A stretch of DNA of 64,000 nt from Micromonospora mirobrigensis (GTDB lineage: Bacteria > Actinomycetota > Actinomycetes > Mycobacteriales > Micromonosporaceae), in the NCBI RefSeq assembly GCF_900091555.1, contig NZ_FMCX01000011.1:62001-126000 (forward strand). The letters are read 5' to 3'. The position numbers were made by a program, and so were the translations under genes. The notes under the pieces are model-generated. The model made no database searches. It had not been told where the DNA came from and saw nothing but the letters and a program-made list of their open reading frames with translations. How positions within the stretch are numbered: the first letter of the stretch is position 1; every line of letters begins with the position of its first letter. Positions 35,178-43,088 of the stretch are shown in pieces.

Positions 35178-35981
35178 GTGGAGAGCTCGTCGATGCTGGA
35201 CCACTTCGCCGAGGAGCTGCGGCTGGCCCGGGCGAGCGGCGGCATGTCCCAGGCGGCGCTGGCCGAGGCGCTGAGCTATTCCGGGGCGCTGGTGGCCAAG
35301 GTGGAGACCAGCGAGCGCCGACCCAGCCTGGACTTCGCCCGCCGCTGCGACGCGGTGTTCGGGGCCGACGGGCGCTTCGAGCGGATCCAGCGCCGGATCA
35401 GCCGGGAGACCGTGGTGCCATGGTTCCGCGACTGGGCCGGCATCGAGCAGGAGGCCACGGCGCTACGAACCTTCGAGCCGGTGTGCGTGCCGGGCCTGCT
35501 ACAGACCGAGGGGTACGCTCGGGCGCTGCTGGCTGGCGGTGGCTTGTTCGCGGCGGACGAGATCGAGCAGCACGTGACCACGCGGCTGGATCGTCAGGTG
35601 ATGCTCACTAGAAATCGCCCGCCGTTGTTCACCGCCGTCATCGATGAACATGTGCTGCACCGCCGCGTCGGCGGTCCGGAGGTTATGCGCGAGCAGGTCC
35701 TCCACTTGGTGAAGCTCGGCTCGACGCTACCTCGGGTTCGAATCCAGGTGGTACCACTGGCCGCCGGGGCATACGTTGGGCTCGGCGGACCCTTCGTGCT
35801 CGCTACCTCGCCACAGGCGGAGGATCTGGTCTACCTCGCAGGACAACGGCACGGGCAGGTGATCGACCGGACCGACTACGTCCGGCAGATGGTCGAGGTA
35901 TGGGAGTCGATCCGGGGTGAGGCACTATCGCAGCAGCAGTCCCTCGAGTTGATGGCGGAAGTGGCGGAGACATGGACCTGA
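35178..35981 (+). CDS. XRE-family regulator with DUF5753 domain (Scr1-like)
   Basis: A 267-residue protein. The N-terminal HTH (ELRLARASGGMSQAALAEAL, SGALVAKVETSERRPSLDFA) is followed by a DUF5753 domain (about 90-260: WFRDWAGIEQEATALRTFEP, VPGLLQTEGYARALL, RLDRQVMLTR, VRIQVVPLAAGAYVG). This is the large actinobacterial family paired with DUF397 proteins, described for Streptomyces Scr1/Scr2 as toxin-antitoxin-like. The GTG at 35178 has CGGAGG 6 nt upstream. Its end overlaps the DUF397 gene by 10 nt. Codon use is slightly less GC-extreme than the neighbours. Confidence 0.9.
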   Translation: MESSSMLDHFAEELRLARASGGMSQAALAEALSYSGALVAKVETSERRPSLDFARRCDAVFGADGRFERIQRRISRETVVPWFRDWAGIEQEATALRTFEPVCVPGLLQTEGYARALLAGGGLFAADEIEQHVTTRLDRQVMLTRNRPPLFTAVIDEHVLHRRVGGPEVMREQVLHLVKLGSTLPRVRIQVVPLAAGAYVGLGGPFVLATSPQAEDLVYLAGQRHGQVIDRTDYVRQMVEVWESIRGEALSQQQSLELMAEVAETWT

Positions 35982-36163
35982 GCGCTGCCCGATGGCGCAA
36001 GAGCACGCGCAGTGGGCCCGATGGCGGCAACTGCGTAGAGGTGGCCGACAGCCTTCCCGGCGTGGTGGCCGTACGCGATTCGAAGGATCCGGACGGCCCG
36101 GCGCTGGCCTTCGCCCCCGCGGCCTGGCGCGCGTTCGTCGCCGCCCTTCCCACCCGGTCGTAG
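35972..36163 (+). CDS. DUF397 protein (Scr2-like partner)
   Basis: A 63-residue protein with the whole DUF397 pattern: ARWRKSTRSGPDGGNCVEVA, then GVVAVRDSKDPDGPALAFA and AAWRAFVAAL. It overlaps the DUF5753 regulator gene by 10 nt. By analogy to Scr2, it may be the toxin-like or effector member whose action is blocked by the XRE partner. Confidence 0.92.
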   Translation: MDLSAARWRKSTRSGPDGGNCVEVADSLPGVVAVRDSKDPDGPALAFAPAAWRAFVAALPTRS

Positions 36164-36175
36164 GCCACACCCGGG

Positions 36176-36403
36176 ATGGATGGTCGGTTCGAGATGGACG
36201 GGCAACGGCCGGCAGCCCTGCGTTGGGTGGTCTGGATCCTCGTGATCGCTGTGTCGGCGGCCGTCATCCAGGTCGCCGCGTCGTGGTCCGGGCAGGCGTG
36301 GGCGCGTGAGGACGCGCCGGCGCTGCTGATCTTCATCGCCTTCCTCACCGCGCCCACCCGGAAGGGCAGGCCACCGTCTTCCTCGACCCGTCCGGGGAGG
36401 TGA
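36176..36403 (+). CDS. Small single-pass membrane protein, 75 aa
   Basis: Reads MDGRFEMDGQRPAALRWVVW, with one hydrophobic segment (VVWILVIAVSAAVIQVAASW, about 18-37) and a possible second (APALLIFIAFLTAP). Start may instead be the ATG at 36194. It follows the DUF397 gene by 12 nt and precedes a second small membrane gene by 7 nt, suggesting they belong to the same transcription unit. I do not recognise it. Confidence 0.5.
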   Translation: MDGRFEMDGQRPAALRWVVWILVIAVSAAVIQVAASWSGQAWAREDAPALLIFIAFLTAPTRKGRPPSSSTRPGR

Positions 36404-36410
36404 CGGAGAG

Positions 36411-36662
36411 ATGGACGTAAGCGGGGCCCCGAATCTGCGGGCGGTGACCGTCGCCCGCCGTGCGGTCGGCGCCCTGTTGATGCTGGCACTCCCGCTGGAT
36501 TCCGGGCTGGTGTTCTGGCTGCTGGACCGCGCGACGTCGGTAGGGCAGTGGCTGACCGGCGCGCTGGTGTCGCTCCTGATCCCGGGCGGGCTCTACAACC
36601 TGTATCGCCTCCTGGATTGGGCGGAGTTCCGCCATGCCGTACCGGGCCGGCACCAGAAGTAG
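36411..36662 (+). CDS. Small two-helix membrane protein, 83 aa
   Basis: Two hydrophobic segments (RRAVGALLMLALPLDSGLVFW and WLTGALVSLLIPGGLYNLY, about 16-36 and 47-65) and a charged C-terminus. A GGGGAGGTGACGGAGAG stretch precedes the ATG. Family unknown; probably encoded with the DUF397 module. Confidence 0.6.
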   Translation: MDVSGAPNLRAVTVARRAVGALLMLALPLDSGLVFWLLDRATSVGQWLTGALVSLLIPGGLYNLYRLLDWAEFRHAVPGRHQK

Positions 36663-36786
36663 GTTCCGGTGGCGAGGTGCGGCCTGTCGGCCCTTCCCGT
36701 CGGCCGGATGCCCCGACCTGCCGCAGGTGTGCCGCTCTCGTGGCGGCGGGCACCCGCCGGAGCCCCCGACGGGCGAGGATGTCCCG

Positions 36787-37746
36787 GTGACCGACACACC
36801 GCAGCTCGGCCCCGTGCCCGAACGCGTCGCCGTCGACGCGGCGCAGGTGCGGCTGCTGGTCGCCGACCAGTTCCCGCGCTGGGCCGGTCTCCCGGTCGAG
36901 CCGGTCGCCGACGGCGGCTGGGACAACTGGACGTTCCACCTCGGCCCGGAGATGTCCGTGCGCCTGCCGAGCGCCGCACCGTACGCCCTGGCGGTGGAGA
37001 AGGAACACCGGTGGCTTCCGGTGCTCGCCGCCGGACTCCCGCTGCCGATCCCCGTCCCACTGGCGATGGGCGAACCGGGCGCGGGATATCCGTACCCGTG
37101 GTCGGTCTACCGGTGGGTCGACGGCGAGCCGGCGCGGGCCGACCGGATCACCGACCCGGTGCGGTTCGCCGACGACCTGGCCGGGTTCCTGGTGGCCCTG
37201 CGCGGCGTGGACCCCTCCGACGGCCCCCGTCCCGGCCTGCACAACTGGTTCCGGGGCGGCACGCTGAAGACGTACGACGGTCTGGCCCGGCGGGCGCTCG
37301 CGGCCCTGGACCGTCACGTCGACGTCGGCCTGGCCCGGGAGATCTGGGCCGGCGCGCTGGACGCACCCTGGGACGGTGTGGAGCGCTGGTTCCACGGTGA
37401 CGTCGCCCAGGGCAACCTGCTGCTCGACGGCGGGGAGTTGGCGGCGGTCATCGACTTCGGCACCTGCGGCGTCGGGGACCCGGCCTGCGACCTGGCGGTC
37501 GCCTGGACGCTGCTGACCGCGCAGGGGCGGCGGGCCTTCCGCGGCCGGCTCTGCGTCGACGCGGCGAGCTGGGCGCGCGGGCGCGGCTGGGCCCTGTGGA
37601 AGACGCTGACCGCCTGCGCCCGGACCGTCGACGGCGCCGACGACCCGGACGCGTTCCGCGTCCTCGACGAGATCTTCTCCGAGTACGCGGACGGCACGCC
37701 GCCGTCCGGACCGCTCCCCGTGCCCGGCTCGACGGCGCGGGCCTGA
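36787..37746 (+). CDS. APH/ChoK-family phosphotransferase
   Basis: A 319-residue kinase-fold protein of the aminoglycoside phosphotransferase family. ATP-binding N-lobe with GGWDNWTFHLGPEMSVRLP near residues 38-56; the catalytic loop is FHGDVAQGNLLLDGG (Brenner motif HGD-x4-N) and the metal Asp is in AAVIDFGTCGVGDPACDLA. It phosphorylates a hydroxyl of an aminoglycoside, macrolide or related small molecule. GTG start with GAGGA upstream. It is followed by an O-acetyltransferase, suggesting modification of a sugar-containing compound; a resistance role is inference. Confidence 0.88.
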   Translation: MTDTPQLGPVPERVAVDAAQVRLLVADQFPRWAGLPVEPVADGGWDNWTFHLGPEMSVRLPSAAPYALAVEKEHRWLPVLAAGLPLPIPVPLAMGEPGAGYPYPWSVYRWVDGEPARADRITDPVRFADDLAGFLVALRGVDPSDGPRPGLHNWFRGGTLKTYDGLARRALAALDRHVDVGLAREIWAGALDAPWDGVERWFHGDVAQGNLLLDGGELAAVIDFGTCGVGDPACDLAVAWTLLTAQGRRAFRGRLCVDAASWARGRGWALWKTLTACARTVDGADDPDAFRVLDEIFSEYADGTPPSGPLPVPGSTARA

Positions 37747-37775
37747 CCAACAAGCACACCTCGGGAGGTTGCCCC

Positions 37776-38318
37776 GTGTCCAAGGACCGCTTCATGCGGA
37801 TCCACAGTCCGGAGTTCCAGGCGATGGCCGACCGGGTCCTGGAGGTCACCGCGCTGACGTCCCGCCTGAACGCCCTCCCGTTCGACGACGAGGCCGGCAA
37901 GGCGGAGCTGTTCGCGCAGATCCTCGGTAGGCCGCTGCCGGCGCGGGTGACCATCTATCCGCCCTTCTACACCGACCACGGCCTGCGGCTCGACATCGCC
38001 GAACGCGTCTTCATCAACCAGAACTGCACGTTCCTGGACTACGCCGGCATCCGGCTGGCCGAGCGGGTGATGATCGGCCCGAAGGTCACCTTCATCACCA
38101 ACGGCCACCCGGTCGATCCCGGGGAGCGGCGGCTCTATCTCACCGGCGCGCCGATCGACGTGGCGGAGAACGTGTGGATCGGCGCCGGTGCGACGATCCT
38201 GCCCGGGGTCAGCATCGGCCGGGACGCGGTGATCGCCGCCGGCGCGGTGGTGGCCGACGACGTCCCGCCGGCCAGCCTGGTCACCGGCCCGAAGGCGGCG
38301 GTACGCCGGCAGTGGTGA
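37776..38318 (+). CDS. Sugar O-acetyltransferase, left-handed beta-helix (LacA/Maa-like)
   Basis: A 180-residue acetyltransferase. N-terminal helical cap (about 1-55: RIHSPEFQAMADRVLEVTAL) and then hexapeptide repeats: INQNCTFLDYAGI, IGPKVTFITNGHPVDP with the catalytic His in NGHP, IDVAENVWIGAGATILPGVS, IGRDAVIAAGAVVADDVP. This is the maltose/galactoside O-acetyltransferase pattern using acetyl-CoA. GTG start with GGGAGG 8 nt upstream. It lies 29 nt after the phosphotransferase. Confidence 0.9.
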   Translation: MSKDRFMRIHSPEFQAMADRVLEVTALTSRLNALPFDDEAGKAELFAQILGRPLPARVTIYPPFYTDHGLRLDIAERVFINQNCTFLDYAGIRLAERVMIGPKVTFITNGHPVDPGERRLYLTGAPIDVAENVWIGAGATILPGVSIGRDAVIAAGAVVADDVPPASLVTGPKAAVRRQW

Positions 38319-38367
38319 ACCTTCGTGACCGCGCCGGAACCCGTTGAGCCCGCACGCGGCGAACCGC

Positions 38368-39690
38368 TCAGGCTGAGGCGGCGCCGTGGGAGGTCGGTCG
38401 TCGGGCCACGGACGTTTCCGCGGTGCGGTGGATGGCGCCCACCGCGGCGCCCAAGCCGTCCTCGGAGCGCAGTCGTTCGCCGAAGGCTCGCGCCGCCGAC
38501 TGCATCGCCGACTGGTCCAGGCGGCGGATCGCCGCGCTCAGCGTGTCCGCGTTCAACTCGAGGAAGCGGTTGAAGCCGCCGATGCCGCGCTCGGTGAGCC
38601 GGTTTCCCCAGAACGGCTGATCGGCGAAGAGCGCGAACGCCCAGGTGGGGATGCCCGCGTGCAGGGCCGCTGCGGTGGTGCCGGCGCCGCCGTGGCTGAT
38701 CGCGCCCCGGCACTGCGGCAGCAGCCACGAGTGGTCGGTCGCGCCGATCACGCGGACGTTCTCGGGCAGCGCGGCGCTCTGGTTGACCTCGGTCCAGCCG
38801 GCGCCGAGCAGGATCCGGCGGCCGGTGCGTTTCGCCGCCTCGACCACCCGGGTGAGCAGGACGTCGGGGTCGAGGATCGGCATGCTGCCGAAGGTGACGA
38901 AGAACGGCGGATCACCGACCCCCAGCCACTCGGTGAGCCCTTCCGGCGGCGTGCGCTCGCCGACCCGTTCGTGCACCTCCCGCGGCAGCCGCCAGAACCC
39001 GGTCATCACCTGGTTCTCGGCCCAGTCCGCGGGGCGGGACATGAGGTGCCTGCTGTACGCGTGCAGCACCGGCAGCCCGGTGCGGGTGGTCATGCCGACC
39101 GCGGACATGCGCACCGGACCGAGCCCGATCCGCGCGCGGAACGCGTTGATGTCGTGGCGTTTGCCGTTCCAGTAGGCGAGCTCGGTGAGACGGTGACTGG
39201 CCCGGTGCAGCGGCCGGCCGGGCCACGTGGCGCGGATCCGGCCGGTGGAGACCAGCAGGTTCGGGAAGTCGCCGGTCTCGGTCCAGGGGGAGAAGTAGCC
39301 GGCGATGACCGGAATGCCGAGGAGCTCACCGGCGGCGACCGCGTAGTCGTCGGTCTGGATGCCGGCCACCAGCAGGTCGCTCTCCACGGCCAGTTTCATG
39401 GTGCAGTCGCCGAGCGTCTCCCGGGCCTGCGACAGCACCTGGGCGGAACCGCGGAGAAAGGCCCGGGAATTGCCGGAGGTGATCCATTTCTGGCCCTCCG
39501 GGGATTTGTGGACGCGGTGCATGTCGATGTCTATCGGGACGAACGGCACCTCGGCCCCGGCGACCAGGTGGGCCGCATCGCCGGGCGCCGACACGGTGAC
39601 GGTGTGCCCCGCCTGCCGCAGGCGGTGGGCGAGGCCGACGAACGGTTCCACGTCACCCCGGCTGCCGACCGTGACGATGCCGATTCTCAT
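38368..39690 (-). CDS. GT1-family glycosyltransferase (UGT/macrolide-GT type)
   Basis: A 440-residue GT-B enzyme. N-terminal acceptor domain starts MRIGIVTVGSRGDVEPFVGL, typical for macrolide, sterol and vancomycin-type glycosyltransferases. The nucleotide-sugar domain has PFFVTFGSMPILDPD, DHSWLLPQCRGAISHGGAGT and AGIPTWAFALFADQPFWGNR. It would glycosylate a small lipophilic acceptor using a UDP- or TDP-sugar. ATGA overlap with the upstream MFS exporter gene, so the two are translated as a unit. Exporter plus glycosyltransferase is a known inactivate-and-pump resistance arrangement. Confidence 0.9.
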   Translation of the reverse strand: MRIGIVTVGSRGDVEPFVGLAHRLRQAGHTVTVSAPGDAAHLVAGAEVPFVPIDIDMHRVHKSPEGQKWITSGNSRAFLRGSAQVLSQARETLGDCTMKLAVESDLLVAGIQTDDYAVAAGELLGIPVIAGYFSPWTETGDFPNLLVSTGRIRATWPGRPLHRASHRLTELAYWNGKRHDINAFRARIGLGPVRMSAVGMTTRTGLPVLHAYSRHLMSRPADWAENQVMTGFWRLPREVHERVGERTPPEGLTEWLGVGDPPFFVTFGSMPILDPDVLLTRVVEAAKRTGRRILLGAGWTEVNQSAALPENVRVIGATDHSWLLPQCRGAISHGGAGTTAAALHAGIPTWAFALFADQPFWGNRLTERGIGGFNRFLELNADTLSAAIRRLDQSAMQSAARAFGERLRSEDGLGAAVGAIHRTAETSVARRPTSHGAASA

Positions 39691-41168
39691 GCGTTCCCCT
39701 CCGTTGCGCTGGTGGTGCCGGCGTTGCGGGGAAGCCACCAGGCCAGCACCGCTACGGCGAGAATCAGGGCGAGGAGGCAGACGGTGCTCAGGCGCAGAGC
39801 GTCGCTGTAGGCCACGGCGGAGGCGCCGCTTCCCAGCGTGTCGTAGAACACGATGCCGATGACCGCGACGCCGAGGGCGTTACCGATCTGGATCGAGGTG
39901 GACAGCACGCCGGAAGCGGCGCCGGCGTGCGAGCTGGGCAGGGTGGCCAGCGCGGTGGAGGTGAGCGGGGCCACGACGGTGCCCATGCCCAGCCCGATGA
40001 TCACCAGGGCCGGTGCCAGGACCCAGACCGAGCTGTCGCCGAACCGGTCGACGGCGCCCATCAGGAGCAGCCATCCGGCGGCCAGGACCAGAGCGCCGAG
40101 GGTGATCACCCGGGGGCCGATCCGGTTGCTCAGCTGCGGCCCGAACACCGAGGCGGCGACGAACCCGACGCCGACCATGATGATCAGCACGCCCGAGCCC
40201 AGCGCGGTCATCCTGCGGCCCTGCTGGAGGTAGAGGGCGAAGAACAGGAAGAACGACGCCATCCCGGAGTTGTAGAGCAGGGCCATCACGACGCCCAGCG
40301 AGAACGGGCGGTCCCGGAACAGGCTGAGGTCGACGAGGGGGCTGCCGCCGCGCCGCCGGTTGCGGACCTGCTGGGCGACGAAGAGAACGAGCAGCGGCAC
40401 CGAGGCGGCGAGGCAGACGATGGTCCACATCGGCCAGCCGCGCTCGCGACCCTCGATCAACGGGTAGATGATGCCGAGCATGCCGAGCGTCACCAGCACG
40501 ATGCCGAGCGGGTCGAGCCGGGCCGCGGGGACGGCACGGGACTCCGGCACCACCTTGGGAGCGAGTGCCAGAGCCGCGATGCCGATCGGCAGGTTGATCA
40601 GGAAGCAGAGGCGCCACCCGATCCCGTCGGGGTCGGCCGCGATGAGCAGGCCGCCGATCAGCTGACCGAACACGCCGGCCACCGCGGTGGCCAGGGCGGC
40701 GGCCATGAACGCGCGGGAGCGGTCGGCGCCCCGGTAGACCAGACCGAGGATGGCCAGTTCCTGCGGGGTGGACAGGGCGGCGGCGATGCCCTGCACGATC
40801 CGGGCGGCGATCAGCACCTCGGAGGAGGTGGCGATCCCGCAGACGAGGGACGCGACGGTGAACAGCCCGATGCCGATCATGAACAGCTTGCGGCGGCCGT
40901 AGATGTCGCCGAGCCGGCCGCCGGTGATCAGGCCGGCGGCGTAGGCGAGGCCGTAACCGGCGACGACCATCTGGATGGCGGCCGCGTCGGCGTTCAGGTC
41001 GCGCTGGACCGAGGGCACGGCGACGTTCACGATGAAGAAGTCCAGCGTGATCATGAACATGCTGGTCAGCATCACCGGGAGCGAACCCCAGTAACGCCAG
41101 CCGCTCGTCGGCGCCGCCGACGGCTCCGGCGTGCTCGTGGGGGTCACGGTGCTCATGGCGGGGCACAT
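39687..41168 (-). CDS. MFS drug exporter, DHA2 (14-helix) family
   Basis: A 493-residue membrane protein with about 14 helices. Family motifs: LDFFIVNVAVPSVQRDL in helix 1, GGRLGDIYGRRKLFM (motif A), IVQGIAAALSTPQEL, and GVFGQLIGGLL with WRLCFLINLPIG (motif C region). EmrB/QacA-type proton-driven drug export is likely. The start may be the ATG at 41168 or at 41156; neither has a good ribosome binding site. It overlaps the glycosyltransferase gene downstream and has a dyad in its upstream region. Confidence 0.9.
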   Translation of the reverse strand: MCPAMSTVTPTSTPEPSAAPTSGWRYWGSLPVMLTSMFMITLDFFIVNVAVPSVQRDLNADAAAIQMVVAGYGLAYAAGLITGGRLGDIYGRRKLFMIGIGLFTVASLVCGIATSSEVLIAARIVQGIAAALSTPQELAILGLVYRGADRSRAFMAAALATAVAGVFGQLIGGLLIAADPDGIGWRLCFLINLPIGIAALALAPKVVPESRAVPAARLDPLGIVLVTLGMLGIIYPLIEGRERGWPMWTIVCLAASVPLLVLFVAQQVRNRRRGGSPLVDLSLFRDRPFSLGVVMALLYNSGMASFFLFFALYLQQGRRMTALGSGVLIIMVGVGFVAASVFGPQLSNRIGPRVITLGALVLAAGWLLLMGAVDRFGDSSVWVLAPALVIIGLGMGTVVAPLTSTALATLPSSHAGAASGVLSTSIQIGNALGVAVIGIVFYDTLGSGASAVAYSDALRLSTVCLLALILAVAVLAWWLPRNAGTTSATEGNA

Positions 41169-41230
41169 TTCTGTCCGGACGGGAGATCTTGGATCAGGGA
41201 CGACGCTGTCATACGGGCCACCCCGCGTCG

Positions 41231-41247
41231 ATTACGTGCCTGGTAAT
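41231..41247. promoter_or_regulatory. Dyad ATTAC-N7-GTAAT, candidate operator
   Basis: A perfect 5-bp dyad in an AT-richer patch, 63 nt before the MFS ATG on the minus strand, fitting a TetR- or MarR-type site. No such regulator gene is adjacent. Confidence 0.4.
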
Positions 41248-41370
41248 GAGCCATACAGGCATCACCCCCGACGGCGTGGACCGAGCAGGCTCGGGGTGGT
41301 GCGTAGCAACAGCTCCCGGGTCCGGAGGGGCGCTGGCGGCTTGTCGTACCCCTCGGGTAGGAAGGTCGTG

Positions 41371-42189
41371 GTGAGACGGACGGGGGGTGGGGCGGTGAGC
41401 GTGGCGGAACGGGCCCGGCCGGCGCTGCCCAGGGTGCCGGCGCTGGCGGTCCTGGCGCACTACCTGGTCGGCTACCGGCGCACGTGGCGCGGCGGGGTCT
41501 TCTCGTCGTTCCTGCTGCCGGTGCTGAGCGTGGTCGGCTTCGGGTTCGGCGTCGGCGCCTACGTCGACCAGGGCGTCGGCGGGGTGCGCTACCTCGACTG
41601 GATCGTGCCCGGCCTGATCGCCTCCACCGCCCTCCAGGTCGCGATCGGCGAGTCCACCTGGCCGGTGTTCAGCAACTTCCAGTGGATCAAGACATACTTC
41701 GCGCAGGTCGCCGCGCCGCTGCGGATCGGTGACGTGCTCACCGGTCACCTCGCCTTCGTGCTGTTCCGGGTGGTCACCAGCAGCGCCGCGTTCCTGCTGG
41801 TGGTGACGCTGTTCGGGGCGGTGCACTCGCTGTGGGCGCTCGCCGTGCTCCCGGTGGTCGCGCTGCTCACGCTGGCCGTCGCCGCACCCACCTTCGGGTA
41901 CGCCTCGGTCGTGTCCAGCGACACCTACCTCGCCCTGCTGTTCCGCTTCGCGGTGATCCCGATGAGCCTCTTCGCCGGGGTCTTCTTCCCCGTCGAGTCG
42001 CTGCCGACGGTGCTGCGCTGGTTCGCGTACGCCACTCCGCTCTGGCACGGCGTCGACCTGTGCCGGGCGGCCACGCTCGGGGTGGCGCCGGCCTGGTCGG
42101 TGACCGGGCACCTGCTCTACCTCGCGGCGTGGGCGGCGGCCGGCTGGCTGCTCGCGCTGCGGGGCTTCCGTCGCCGGCTCGTCGTCTAG
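41371..42189 (+). CDS. ABC-2 transporter permease 1 (NodJ-like)
   Basis: A 272-residue membrane protein with six hydrophobic segments. SFLLPVLSVVGFGFGVGAYV, YLDWIVPGLIASTALQVAIG and PMSLFAGVFFPVESLPTVLRW are the ABC-2 patterns. AGGAAGG precedes the GTG at 41371; GTG at 41395 is an alternative. It lacks an adjacent ATPase; the ATPase at 33440-34372 is the only unpaired one nearby. Followed after 12 nt by a second permease gene with AGGAGG. Confidence 0.88.
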   Translation: MRRTGGGAVSVAERARPALPRVPALAVLAHYLVGYRRTWRGGVFSSFLLPVLSVVGFGFGVGAYVDQGVGGVRYLDWIVPGLIASTALQVAIGESTWPVFSNFQWIKTYFAQVAAPLRIGDVLTGHLAFVLFRVVTSSAAFLLVVTLFGAVHSLWALAVLPVVALLTLAVAAPTFGYASVVSSDTYLALLFRFAVIPMSLFAGVFFPVESLPTVLRWFAYATPLWHGVDLCRAATLGVAPAWSVTGHLLYLAAWAAAGWLLALRGFRRRLVV

Positions 42190-42201
42190 GAGGAGGCTGC
42201 C

Positions 42202-43011
42202 GTGATCGCCCTCGCCCTGCCCCGGCTGCTCGACCTGCCGGCCGCCTCCCGCCGGTCCGCCTCGGTGGTCGAGCGGAACGTGGCCAGCCTGCGTCCGCTC
42301 TACTGGGTGCTGCTGCTCTCCGGCTTCGTCGAGCCGCTGCTCTATCTGCTCTCCATCGGCGTCGGGGTCGGCGCGCTGGTCGGCGACCTGACGCTGCGCG
42401 GCGGCGCCGTCGTGTCGTACGCCGCGTTCGTCGCCCCGGCGATGCTCGCCTCGTCGGCGATGACCGGGGCGCTGGCCGAGACCACGTTCAACTTCTTCGG
42501 CAAGATGAAATACCTGAAGCTCTACGACGGCATGATCGCCACCCCGGTCCGGCCGTTCGAGATCGCCCTCGGCGAGCTGGCCTGGGCGATGGTCCGGGGC
42601 ACCGCCTACTCGGCGGCGTTCCTGGTGGTGATGGTGGCGATGGGGCTGACCACCGCCGGGCGGGCCGCCGTGGCGCTGCCGGCCGCCGTGCTGGTCGGCT
42701 TCACCTTCGGCGCGCTGGGGATGGCGGTCGCCACGCTGATGCGCAGTTGGCAGGACTTCGACCTGATGGGCTCGGCCCAGTTCACCCTCTTCCTCTTCTC
42801 CGGCACGTTCGTCCCCGCCGAGGCGTACCCGACGGTGTTGCGCTGGCTGGTCGAGGTGACCCCGCTCTACCGCTCGGTGCACCTGATCCGGGGCGTCGCC
42901 CTGGGGGAGGGCGGCTGGTCCTGGCTCCCCGACGTGCTCTACCTGCTGGTGGCGACCGGGCTGGGGCTGGGCGTGGCCGGCCGACGGATGCAGCGGCTGC
43001 TCTACCGGTGA
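42202..43011 (+). CDS. ABC-2 transporter permease 2 (NodJ-like)
   Basis: A 269-residue membrane protein, paralogous to the preceding one: SGFVEPLLYLLSIGVGVGAL, YAAFVAPAMLASSAMTGALA, FNFFGKMKYLKLYDGMIATP and LFLFSGTFVPAEAYPTVLRW. GTG start with GGAGGAGG upstream. The two permeases would form a heterodimeric channel with an ATPase dimer on the cytoplasmic side. Substrate unknown; NodIJ relatives export polysaccharide-like or drug molecules. Confidence 0.9.
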   Translation: MIALALPRLLDLPAASRRSASVVERNVASLRPLYWVLLLSGFVEPLLYLLSIGVGVGALVGDLTLRGGAVVSYAAFVAPAMLASSAMTGALAETTFNFFGKMKYLKLYDGMIATPVRPFEIALGELAWAMVRGTAYSAAFLVVMVAMGLTTAGRAAVALPAAVLVGFTFGALGMAVATLMRSWQDFDLMGSAQFTLFLFSGTFVPAEAYPTVLRWLVEVTPLYRSVHLIRGVALGEGGWSWLPDVLYLLVATGLGLGVAGRRMQRLLYR

Positions 43012-43088
43012 CGTGGTGCGTCGAGAAGTTAGTGGCGAGCCCTGAGGGGGCATGAGCAGGGGGACACCGCCGACGATGAGGAGGGGCG

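Noticed and set aside
35731..35747. GGTTCGAATCC, resembling a tRNA T-arm
   Set aside because: It lies inside the DUF5753 regulator reading frame (LPRVRIQVV), and no acceptor, D or anticodon arm can be formed around it.
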